Positions 29,409 to 37,592 of a stretch of DNA of 64,000 bases are shown in pieces. Each line of letters begins with the position of its first letter. Position 1 is the stretch's first letter. The position numbers were made by a program, and so were the translations under genes. The notes under the pieces were generated by a model. The model did no database searches. It had not been told where the DNA came from and saw only the letters and a program-made list of their open reading frames with translations. This DNA comes from Candidatus Gallimonas merdae (GTDB lineage Bacteria > Bacillota > Clostridia > Christensenellales > Borkfalkiaceae): assembly GCA_904419525.1 (NCBI GenBank), contig CAJFRT010000004.1, positions 1 to 64,000 of the forward strand, given 5' to 3'.

Positions 29409-32400
29409 GGACGCCGAGGAAATTCTTAAAAAAGAATATCATATCGATAACTTCTTATATCTGATAAATGATATTCTGTTGCCTGATTTTAAAAGCGATA
29501 AGCACGACGTTGTGTTCAAAAATAGTATATTTGCAGGTGTAACACAATTAGGTAATTCCGCAGCTTGTGATGTTACGATTTATGAGGTTATCCTCAAGCC
29601 CGGTATAGAAAAGCGCCGCGTTACTATCACGCAAGAGATGTTCCGTATTCTGCGTGGGCAAGGGGTAAACAATGCTGTCGTTGCTTTTGCCAGTGCAGGC
29701 AGGAATAATTACAGGATTTCGCTTTTAACAAGTAAGTATGAATTCAGCGGCGATAAAATAGTAAAAGTAATTTCCAATCCTCGCCGTTATTCCTATGCGC
29801 TTGGCTATGGCACAAAAACAAAAACTGCCTATAAGTTCCTTATAGAAAAGGGCAAAGTTGATTCACTTGAAGAATTAACTGCGCGTTTCTCTGTTGAAGT
29901 TGTGAATAAGCAGTTCTACAGTGAAATTGCCGCTTGCTTTACAGAACTTGTCGGCGGCGATCGTGATGGCCGTCATTACGAAAGACAGCTGAAATTGCAA
30001 AGTGCTACAAACTCTAACAAATATTCCGAGTTCGCAGTTCGCCTTATAGGTCGAATTGTCTTTTGCTGGTTCTTAAAAGAAAAAAAGAGCGAAAGCGGGC
30101 TGCCTTTACTTCCGGAATCGATGGTTTCGTTATCAGGAGTAACCGATAATTATTACCATACAGTTCTTGAGCCTTTGTTCTTTGAGTTGCTCAATACTAA
30201 CGGCAACAGAAGAAAAGGTAAATATGCCGAAGAGGAAATATACCAGCAAATCCCCTATCTGAATGGCGGTTTATTCAGTCCTCACAATGATGATATGTAT
30301 AAATTTGACCGCGTAAATCAGTGTGGCACTTTCGGCACTGTGACTATTCCCGATAATTGGTTCAGGCATTTTTATGGCGTGCTCAGTCAGTATAATTTTA
30401 CCGTTGACGAAAATACATCCTACGATATTGAATTGTCGATAGACCCCGAAATGCTCGGCAGAATATTTGAAAATCTACTTGCGGAGATAAATCCCGAAAC
30501 GGGTGAAAACGCAAAAAAGAGTACCGGCAGTTTTTATACACCGCGTGATATTGTTGACTATATGGTTGACAATAGCATTTTGGAATACTTAAAAACTAAG
30601 ACAGGTATCGACGATTCCCGATTAAAAGCGCTTATCAGCTATGCCAAAGAGGATGATGAGTTGGCAGAGTTTAATAATGCTGAAAAGAGAGCTATTATAA
30701 ACGCACTCTATACCGTAACTGTTTTGGATCCAGCTTGCGGTTCAGGCGCATTCCCTATTGGTATGTTGCAGAAAATTGTTTACATTTTACAGCAGGTTGA
30801 CCCTGAGGCAAACCTTTGGTTTGATAAGGCAACCGAGAATGTGAGCATACTAATCAAAAAAGAATTTGAAAAGAAGTTTAATGCCGGTTCGCTGGACTAT
30901 ATACGCAAATTAAGCGTCATCCAAAATTCTATTTTTGGTGTGGACATTCAGCCGATTGCTGTCGAGATTGCTCGTCTTAGGTGTTTTTTATCTTTGGTAA
31001 TAGAGGAAAAAGTATATGATGACGAACCTAACCGCGGCATAAATCCTTTGCCGAACTTGGATTTTAAATTCGTAATTGCTAACAGTCTGCTTGATTTAGA
31101 AAGTGGGAAAAAGGCTTATCAATATTCTGTTTTTGAAAATCAAGAACATATAAAAAAGTTGCAGGAAATACGTGAACTTTATTTTAGAGCAACGGATTTA
31201 GATGAAAAGAAAGATCTCATTTCTGATTTTAAAGATGTCCAGCAATCAATGTTGCTGACTACTATATCAAACTATAATAAAACGGCTACACAAAAATATC
31301 AAAGCCTGTCAGAGTGGAAGCCGTTCAGTAATGAATCTACTGATTGGTTTAACCCTGAATGGATGTTCGGAGTTAAAGATGGGTTTGATATAATTATAGC
31401 TAATCCTCCGTATGTAGAATCAAGAAGTTCAAATTTTAGCGAGTCGCTAAAAGATAAGCTTCAAGCGCAAATTAAGAATTATTATAATAAACAAACTGTG
31501 GGTTTGATAGCAAGAGGTGCGGATTTACTAATATATTTCCTTGAGGCGGCTATCAGGTTTATAAAGGATACAGGGATCATATCATTTATAACATCTAATG
31601 GATGGTTAAATAATGAGTATGGGCACAAATTCCAAAAGTTTTTATTGGCAAATACCTCTGTTGTATCAGTTATAGATACAGATTTTAAATATTTTGAAAG
31701 CGCAAATATCAATACAATTATTACCTTCTTCAGAGGTAAATCACCGACAAAAAATAATATTTGTTTCGTAACCCACCATAGAAAATATGCTGATGCGCCA
31801 ATGGGTATTGAATTTGCTTGTTGCGATAATGCAGATATTAGAGTGACACAAAAAATTAACGACGGTGATAACTCCTTGAAGTGGGGTGTATATTTCAGCT
31901 CAGATGCTAATTTCTTTACATTACTAAATATCCTTAAACAAAAAGGCAAGACAATAGAGAAGGTTGGCTTTTGTTTAGGGCAAGGGCTAAATTTACTCGA
32001 CAGAGATAGTCATATCATTCATGACCAAGATATAACTTCGCTTGGACTGCAATATGGTAATGTTATTCCATTCTGCAATAAAGATGAATTAGGTCAATTT
32101 GTATGGACCAAAAGTAATACCTATTTGATAGATGAAATTACATTAGATTCCCAGCAAATGCAGCAGTTATCGAATTCAAATGTGGAATTGTTTAACAGAT
32201 ATGCAACAAGGAAGGATAGTCCTAAACTTATAATGCCTCGTGGGATAGGGGAAAAACATTTCTGTACATTAAATAAGATTAAGGGATACTCGGATAGCTG
32301 TGTAGATATATATAATAAATCAAACAGCAACCACGATGACTTGCTTCGTATTTGGCTTTTCTGTAATTCTACTATTTGCTGGTTAATTCGTGAAAAGTTC

Positions 32401-32691
32401 GGTCGAAAAAATTTAGGCGGCGGTCTTTTAAAAGCAGAGGCGGTTGATTTAAAAGAGATTCCATTATATTTCAAGTTTGATAGAATCGATGAAATAAAAA
32501 ATCTTATTGAAATGTATGGGGATCGCAAAGCAAAAAATGCTTTAGAAGAACTTAAAGAAGACATGCACAAAAATATAGATAGACTTGTGTTTGATTATCT
32601 TAATTTATCCGAACAGATGAAGACTTATGTTATAAATGAATTTACATCCCTTATTAGTGATAGGACACAAAAATCGAAGAGAAAAGCTTAG
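29395..32691 (+). CDS. Eco57I/PglX-like N6-adenine DNA methyltransferase
   Basis: The 1098-residue protein has methylase motif I DPACGSGAFP near residue 444 and motif IV NPPY near 670, the order of gamma-class N6-adenine methylases. A Tyr-type FYTPRDIV segment precedes motif I. The C-terminal third is a TaqI-like target recognition region. The first 130 residues resemble the N-terminal part of type IIG enzymes, but a cutting site is not obvious to me. It most likely marks self DNA for the system and gives it sequence specificity. It lies between the helicase and a putative nuclease gene. Confidence 0.88.
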   Translation: MITIKDAEEILKKEYHIDNFLYLINDILLPDFKSDKHDVVFKNSIFAGVTQLGNSAACDVTIYEVILKPGIEKRRVTITQEMFRILRGQGVNNAVVAFASAGRNNYRISLLTSKYEFSGDKIVKVISNPRRYSYALGYGTKTKTAYKFLIEKGKVDSLEELTARFSVEVVNKQFYSEIAACFTELVGGDRDGRHYERQLKLQSATNSNKYSEFAVRLIGRIVFCWFLKEKKSESGLPLLPESMVSLSGVTDNYYHTVLEPLFFELLNTNGNRRKGKYAEEEIYQQIPYLNGGLFSPHNDDMYKFDRVNQCGTFGTVTIPDNWFRHFYGVLSQYNFTVDENTSYDIELSIDPEMLGRIFENLLAEINPETGENAKKSTGSFYTPRDIVDYMVDNSILEYLKTKTGIDDSRLKALISYAKEDDELAEFNNAEKRAIINALYTVTVLDPACGSGAFPIGMLQKIVYILQQVDPEANLWFDKATENVSILIKKEFEKKFNAGSLDYIRKLSVIQNSIFGVDIQPIAVEIARLRCFLSLVIEEKVYDDEPNRGINPLPNLDFKFVIANSLLDLESGKKAYQYSVFENQEHIKKLQEIRELYFRATDLDEKKDLISDFKDVQQSMLLTTISNYNKTATQKYQSLSEWKPFSNESTDWFNPEWMFGVKDGFDIIIANPPYVESRSSNFSESLKDKLQAQIKNYYNKQTVGLIARGADLLIYFLEAAIRFIKDTGIISFITSNGWLNNEYGHKFQKFLLANTSVVSVIDTDFKYFESANINTIITFFRGKSPTKNNICFVTHHRKYADAPMGIEFACCDNADIRVTQKINDGDNSLKWGVYFSSDANFFTLLNILKQKGKTIEKVGFCLGQGLNLLDRDSHIIHDQDITSLGLQYGNVIPFCNKDELGQFVWTKSNTYLIDEITLDSQQMQQLSNSNVELFNRYATRKDSPKLIMPRGIGEKHFCTLNKIKGYSDSCVDIYNKSNSNHDDLLRIWLFCNSTICWLIREKFGRKNLGGGLLKAEAVDLKEIPLYFKFDRIDEIKNLIEMYGDRKAKNALEELKEDMHKNIDRLVFDYLNLSEQMKTYVINEFTSLISDRTQKSKRKA

Positions 32692-32730
32692 CTTATCTGT
32701 AAATAAATTATTGGATAAAAAGGAGAATTG

Positions 32731-33762
32731 ATGAAAAAAACAACAAAAAATAAAATGCCAGATAGAAATGCTTCTGCCTCTGCTAATGGTTGGGCATTTC
32801 AGGTTGGGGCAGGAATAAAGCTTATGCTTGAAAACGTGAAAGCGTTTACGGCTTTGAAAATGGAGGGTAAAAATGATGATATAGAAATTACATTGCCTGA
32901 AGGCAAAATCTATGCTCAAGCCAAGTCGGTCACTGTTATGGGGAATCAAAATACCGCAGCGGAAAATTTGAAAAATTCTTTGGCAACATTGTCTGATGAT
33001 GTCACAGAAGATTCGAACCCTGTAAAATTGATTTATATAACTAATATTTTAAATCCCATATCGTCAGCAAAAGCAAGTCCATTCTACGATCGATATGACA
33101 CAAGTTACGATTATAGTATTTTGCCTGTTGAAGATAAACAAAAGATTAAAAATTTAGTAGGTGATGATTTTCCTCTTGAGTTATTACAAATACATGTGGT
33201 GAAATTTTTCGGTGAAGGTAAAAATAAATTTGATAGCATTAAAGAATATATACGTAAGTTTGTAAAAGACGCGTTAGGCGATTCATCCTTATGTGAAGAT
33301 CTCTTTGATAAATGGTATAGATTATTTTCTTTGAATTGTACAGATAAGCCCAAAGAAGTAATGAGCTTTGATATGAAAAAAAAGGAAATAATGTACCCTG
33401 TCATAGTACTTGCAATTGAACCTCCAATTTCAATTGATGAGTTTCAGCAGGTAAGTGATTATGATGATTATGATGAAATAGCAACGCAGTATAGAGATTT
33501 GGTTAACCAAAGAACCTTAGAGTACGATTTCTCTAGTGCATTTTTAGGTGAATACATGTCTAAGAAATCAATGCTTATGGCAGGTAGTCGCTCTCAATTC
33601 AAATATGATTTTGTTAATAAGAATTGGCAAGAGTATGAGGAGTCGTTTAATCAAATTAATGATCCTGAAATAAGAGAAGCTGTTGTGAAGATGACTTTAT
33701 TAACTTTAATTGTTCGCGCAAGCAAACTCGAAAAAATAAGGACAGCTGCCAATATAATTTAA
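32731..33762 (+). CDS. Putative PD-(D/E)XK nuclease (DUF4297-like N-terminus)
   Basis: The 343-residue protein has an N-terminal block with GWAFQVGAGIKLML, then KMEGKNDDIEI and YAQAKSV. The spacing of D-I-E and Q-A-K fits the active site of PD-(D/E)XK nucleases of the DUF4297/Cap4 type, which start with a G-x-x-F/YQ motif. The rest is helical and unknown to me. The gene has an AAGGAG site 5 bases before the ATG and lies 12 bases before the ATPase gene, so the two may form a nuclease-ATPase pair. The nuclease call is inference from a short motif. Confidence 0.6.
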   Translation: MKKTTKNKMPDRNASASANGWAFQVGAGIKLMLENVKAFTALKMEGKNDDIEITLPEGKIYAQAKSVTVMGNQNTAAENLKNSLATLSDDVTEDSNPVKLIYITNILNPISSAKASPFYDRYDTSYDYSILPVEDKQKIKNLVGDDFPLELLQIHVVKFFGEGKNKFDSIKEYIRKFVKDALGDSSLCEDLFDKWYRLFSLNCTDKPKEVMSFDMKKKEIMYPVIVLAIEPPISIDEFQQVSDYDDYDEIATQYRDLVNQRTLEYDFSSAFLGEYMSKKSMLMAGSRSQFKYDFVNKNWQEYEESFNQINDPEIREAVVKMTLLTLIVRASKLEKIRTAANII

Positions 33763-33774
33763 GGTGGAGATTAT

Positions 33775-35259
33775 ATGACAATTTTGAATTTTAGATTGCA
33801 ACATAAATTATCTGTAGTTGATAAATCTGTAATTGATAATGATTCTAATGTGCATATTTTCTATAGCTCAAATAACTCTACTGGAAAGACGACATTGATG
33901 CGGGCAATTCTTTATACGCTGGGGTTTAATATTCCTGATACAGAACTTGTTAAATTTAGTAACTATGATTTTTACATGCGGTTGAAAGTAAACGGAAAGT
34001 TGTTTGATATACATAGACGAGATGCGTTAATCGTTATAAATAATATAGAATACGATCTTCCAGTAGATGAATATGCAGTTAGAACAATATTGTTTAACAT
34101 CTCTAACCGGGATTTATTGGAAAATCTTTTAGGTGCTATCTATTTTGATCAAGAAAAAGGCTGGACATTATTAAATCGCGGTACCATAATAGGAAGTAAT
34201 CGGTTTACAATTGAAAATTTTTTTAGAGGATTAAATGATGATGATAGCGAAGAGAGTTATCGGCTTGAATCGGAATTAAAAGCTATTAATAAAAAAATTG
34301 CGCAATATAATCTAATGGATAACGTTGCTGAATATCAAGCTGAAGTAAATCAAAATATTAATAGAAACATAAGTTATGAATCATTTGATGAAGAGTTAGA
34401 AAAAAAACTAATAGAGCTCCGTCAAAGACTTAGTATATTAGAAAATGAGCTTAAACTCATAAATGATATTATAAAGCGTAACAAGGATTTTATTGATTAT
34501 ATTGAGCGAAAAAAGATTTTTATTTCTTTGAATGATGGATCTGTTTTGCAAGTAACAAGGAAGAATCTTTATAACTATAATTCAGTTTTTGATTCAAACG
34601 AAGCAAGAAGAAGTCTATTGGTTGCGGAAAGAAATAATTTAAGATACCAAATCGCGAGTATAGAAGCGTCAAGAGAAAAGCAACTGACATTTGAAACGCT
34701 ACCTTCTATTGAAGAACAATTGGTACAGCGATTGGCTGACATTAAACCGATAGGGGCCGTTGAGGTTAAAGCAATCCTAAAGGACTTAAAAAAGGAAAAA
34801 GAAAAGATAAGCGCTCAATTATTAAAAAAAACTACTTATAATAATATTTGGGTCAGTAAAGTTGATTCCATTGTAAAAAAATATGCAAAAGAGTTAAATA
34901 TTCCAGAAAAATATAAAATAGACATATTTACGCATAAATTAAAATCGAAATCCGGTGCAATCCTGCATAAGTTAGTATTTATTTATAAGCTTGCTTATAT
35001 AAAAGTTTTTAGTGAGAAAATAGGATACGCTTTGCCAATTTTTTGCGACTCTCCAAATGGGAGAGAGGTTGAAAAATCTATTATCTATGAAATGCTTAGG
35101 ATAATTAAAAGAGATTTTTCGGAGCATCAGTTATTTATAGCAACAATATGTGATTATACTAATATTTTTAATGATGCTGATGTTATTAAAATGGATGGTA
35201 CACTGTTTGATCAATATAACCTGTTTGAAGCCTCATTAAGTAATAAAGTAACGGAGTAA
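33775..35259 (+). CDS. Rad50/SMC-like ATPase
   Basis: The 494-residue protein has the plan of a short Rad50-like ATPase. A P-loop lies near residues 33-41 (SNNSTGKTT), a coiled-coil region covers about residues 165-370 with many E/K/L heptads, and a C-terminal Walker B-like FCDSPNG near residue 425. The first P-loop glycine is Ser, and the usual catalytic Glu after the Walker B Asp is Ser. It may therefore bind ATP and hydrolyse it slowly, or use another residue. Such ATPases often gate a partner nuclease; the gene just upstream is a candidate. Confidence 0.75.
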   Translation: MTILNFRLQHKLSVVDKSVIDNDSNVHIFYSSNNSTGKTTLMRAILYTLGFNIPDTELVKFSNYDFYMRLKVNGKLFDIHRRDALIVINNIEYDLPVDEYAVRTILFNISNRDLLENLLGAIYFDQEKGWTLLNRGTIIGSNRFTIENFFRGLNDDDSEESYRLESELKAINKKIAQYNLMDNVAEYQAEVNQNINRNISYESFDEELEKKLIELRQRLSILENELKLINDIIKRNKDFIDYIERKKIFISLNDGSVLQVTRKNLYNYNSVFDSNEARRSLLVAERNNLRYQIASIEASREKQLTFETLPSIEEQLVQRLADIKPIGAVEVKAILKDLKKEKEKISAQLLKKTTYNNIWVSKVDSIVKKYAKELNIPEKYKIDIFTHKLKSKSGAILHKLVFIYKLAYIKVFSEKIGYALPIFCDSPNGREVEKSIIYEMLRIIKRDFSEHQLFIATICDYTNIFNDADVIKMDGTLFDQYNLFEASLSNKVTE

Positions 35260-35262
35260 GCA

Positions 35263-36273
35263 ATGAGCGAGATTTTTTCCAATACTTATTCGGAAATTGT
35301 AACTATAATCAATAACGCGCGGGAACGGGCGTACCGCAAGGTCAATGAAGAACTCATCCTCATGTACCGCGACATCGGCAAATACATAAGCGAGCACGTT
35401 GAAAGTGCGGCTTATGGCGACTCATTCGTGGACGGACTTGCCGACTTCTTTGCCAAGAACTATCCCGACTTGAAGGGTTTTAACCGCCGCGGACTGTATC
35501 GAATGAAGCAATTTTACGAACTCTACAAAGATGACGAAAAAGTGTCAACACTGTTGACACAATTGAGCTGGTCTAACCATCTGAAGATAATGTCGAGCTG
35601 TAAGTCTGCCGAGGAGCGTCTCTTTTATATGGCGTTATGTGTCAAAGAGCGTTATAGCGCGAGGGAGCTGGCGCGTCAGATAGACAGCGGCTATTATGAA
35701 AGGTATATGCTCTCACAAAAGCCAACAACATCTGCCATTGCCGAGGCGAAGAGGGCGACGGGCAATGTATTCCTCGATACTTACACGCTCGATTTCCTCG
35801 ACCTGCCCGAAAGTGTTTCCGAGCGCGATTTTTCCTCGGCTATTGTCAATAACCTAAAAAATTTCATTCTGGAAATCGGCAAAGACTTTACGTTTATCGG
35901 GCAGGAATACCGCGTACAGGTCGGCAATCACGACTATTTCATCGACCTATTGTTCTTCCACCGTGGACTCTCCTGCCTTGTGGCGTTCGAGCTTAAAATC
36001 GGCGAGTTTAAGCCCGAATATGTCGGCAAAATGAATTTATATCTTGAAGCGCTTGACCGAGACGTGAAAAAGGCGAATGAAAATCCGAGCGTCGGCGTTA
36101 TTCTTTGTGCCAGCAAGGATGACGAGGTCGTAGAATATGCGCTCAGCCGTAGTTTATCGCCTACATTAGTTTCGGAATACAGGTTGAAACTTATTGATAA
36201 AAAACTGTTACAGCGCAAACTCAAAGAGTATGTGGAGCTTGCGGAAAATTCATTGGAAGAATCGGACAACTAA
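35263..36273 (+). CDS. YhcG/DUF1016-type PD-(D/E)XK nuclease
   Basis: The 336-residue protein matches the YhcG family. The N-terminal DUF1016 helical domain has INNARERAYRKVNEELILMY and the C-terminal nuclease domain has FIDLLFFHRGL followed by FELKIGEFKPEYVGKMN. Asp in FIDLL and E-L-K fit the active site. Members associate with mobile elements and with restriction loci. It follows the ATPase gene by 3 bases, with GGAG in the end of that gene, but it is clearly richer in GC than the ATPase. It may have joined the operon later and could act independently of it. A terminator follows. Confidence 0.88.
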   Translation: MSEIFSNTYSEIVTIINNARERAYRKVNEELILMYRDIGKYISEHVESAAYGDSFVDGLADFFAKNYPDLKGFNRRGLYRMKQFYELYKDDEKVSTLLTQLSWSNHLKIMSSCKSAEERLFYMALCVKERYSARELARQIDSGYYERYMLSQKPTTSAIAEAKRATGNVFLDTYTLDFLDLPESVSERDFSSAIVNNLKNFILEIGKDFTFIGQEYRVQVGNHDYFIDLLFFHRGLSCLVAFELKIGEFKPEYVGKMNLYLEALDRDVKKANENPSVGVILCASKDDEVVEYALSRSLSPTLVSEYRLKLIDKKLLQRKLKEYVELAENSLEESDN

Positions 36274-36297
36274 TAATCAGATTACTTATCATGAGAG

Positions 36298-36342
36298 ATC
36301 CCCCGCTGGGTGTGCAGAGATGTGCGCCTCGCGGGATTTTTT
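36298..36342 (+). terminator. Terminator of the defence operon
   Basis: ATCCC(CC)GC pairs with GCGGGAT across a 25-base interior and ends in TTTTTT. It is 25 bases after the YhcG stop. Confidence 0.7.
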
Positions 36343-36398
36343 ATGCCGTAAAAATTTTCGGGGCTATTTTTGCCAGAGTGTAAACTTTTCGGGCTCTT

Positions 36399-36910
36399 AC
36401 TTGCCTCCCTATTGAGGGGAATGGTTTTTATTTGTTTCCATTAAAAAATTAGATGAAATTTTCAATTCAAGGGGTGAACTTTTGCCGTTTTCGTGGCTAC
36501 TAAGTGAGAGGGCCTTGTTCATCGAATACGTCGATAGCAAAAAAATAATAAATTTTTTAACGTACCCGTTGAAAAATGCTCTCTGCCGTGGCTATTAAAT
36601 GAGAGGGCTTTGTGTGGGCTCATATAAAAATTAGATGAAATTTTCGGAAATTGGTTGTATTTTCGCCCTCTGACTTGCCTCCCTATTGAGGGGATATTTA
36701 CATTTTCCCCTATGCATGTCGGGGACTAATGGTAAAATTTTAAGAAATTTTTGAAAAATTTTTCAAAAATACCCCGCCATTCGGCTCAAAAAGTTCCTTA
36801 TTATAGTGAGGGTGATTTTTATCGGTTATTATGCGACAAGGAAAACAAACACTTTTTTGCGTGGGACTACTTGAGTTATGGCCGTTTTTTCTCTAATAAG
36901 TGAAAGGCAA
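36399..36910. repeat. Non-coding array of six related motifs, about 90-bp spacing
   Basis: A motif of the form CTAxTAAxTGAGAGGG or CTATTGAGGGG begins at 36409, 36497, 36592, 36683, 36797 and 36893, with gaps of 88, 95, 91, 114 and 96 bases. Two copies share an exact 22-base stretch (36399-36420 and 36673-36694), two share 23 of 26 bases (36493-36518 and 36588-36613), and a separate 20-base stretch repeats exactly (36444-36463 and 36626-36645). No gene is supported in this 0.9-kb space between the defence operon and the mobility genes. It could hold a family of small RNAs or protein-binding sites. Confidence 0.7.
36747..36770. repeat. 24-bp perfect palindrome
   Basis: The sequence from 36747 to 36770 equals its own reverse complement (ATTTTTGAAAAA and mirror). 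It is purely A/T with one G and one C pair per arm and lies inside the non-coding array. It may bind a dimeric protein or form a cruciform. Confidence 0.6.
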
Positions 36911-37158
36911 AAATTATACGTTTTCGTAGACATTGAATAAGGAAAGAACAGCAATGCAACGGCATAACACTTCAAAGCAATCTGCCGCCGTTGTGCGGAA
37001 CAGATAAAATAAATCGGGAGAAAGATATGAACAAACAAAGCGTTATCAGACCGCCATGATACGGCGAAAAACGGAAAGCAAATACAGACAAAAGCAATCT
37101 GTTCCCTATCTTGTTATATTAGCGGGGCAGACTGCCGATTTTCGAAATGGCGAGGTAC

Positions 37159-37220
37159 GCAAGTGGCAAGCCACTTGCCGAGCGATTCGCTCGCCTCGTT
37201 AGGGGAAATGCTTTCCCCTA
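37159..37220. other. Candidate origin of transfer (oriT)
   Basis: Three perfect inverted repeats follow each other just before mobC: GCAAGTGGC/GCCACTTGC (37159-37178), CGAGCGA/TCGCTCG (37179-37193) and TAGGGGAAA/TTTCCCCTA (37200-37220). Stacked repeats next to mobC and a relaxase gene are the usual make-up of an oriT in mobilizable elements. The nick site cannot be assigned from sequence alone. Confidence 0.65.
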
Positions 37221-37264
37221 AAACCCCATTACAAACAAAGAAACAACTTTTTGGAGGTACGACT

Positions 37265-37591
37265 ATCGAGAAGAAAACAGTAAAACGAAACAGGCCCATC
37301 TCCTATTCTTTCCGCGTATCGGAACGGGAACGGCGCCTCATAGATGACAAGGTGAAGACAAGCGGATTGAGCAGAACAGACTTTCTCATACGCGCCTTAA
37401 CGGACAAGCCCGTGGTTGTTATCGACGGCGGGAATGAAATGCTTGCGGAACTAAAACGGCAAGGCAACAACCTAAATCAAGCGGTGCGAAATTGCTACTT
37501 CTATCCCGATGAAAAGGACAAAGTTTTGTCTGCCGCGGCAGAGTGCAAGAGGGCGTACCGCATGTTGCTGTCCGTGCTCGAAGAAAACTGA
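37265..37591 (+). CDS. MobC-like relaxosome accessory protein
   Basis: The protein part with clear coding character begins near 37265 and gives about 108 residues. It has a ribbon-helix-helix start (ISYSFRVSERERRLIDDKV), LSRTDFLIRAL and the MobC-type core MLAELKRQGNNLNQAVR. MobC proteins bind oriT and help the relaxase nick DNA. Start choice is odd: GGAGG at 37253-37257 points with 7-base spacing to an ATC codon, and the open-frame alternatives (GTG 37163, ATG 37208) lie in the oriT repeats without a proper SD. Either ATC is used or a former ATG has mutated. The relaxase gene follows by 1 base. Confidence 0.8.
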   Translation: MEKKTVKRNRPISYSFRVSERERRLIDDKVKTSGLSRTDFLIRALTDKPVVVIDGGNEMLAELKRQGNNLNQAVRNCYFYPDEKDKVLSAAAECKRAYRMLLSVLEEN

Positions 37592-37592
37592 A

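Noticed and set aside
26115-32691. Assignment as DISARM or BREX
   Set aside because: The DUF1998 (DrmB) partner of DISARM and the PglZ phosphatase and BrxC/BrxL proteins of BREX are all missing from the operon.
36399-36910. CRISPR array or retron RNA
   Set aside because: Repeat copies are diverged and spaced 88-114 bases apart, no cas genes and no reverse transcriptase are present in the element.
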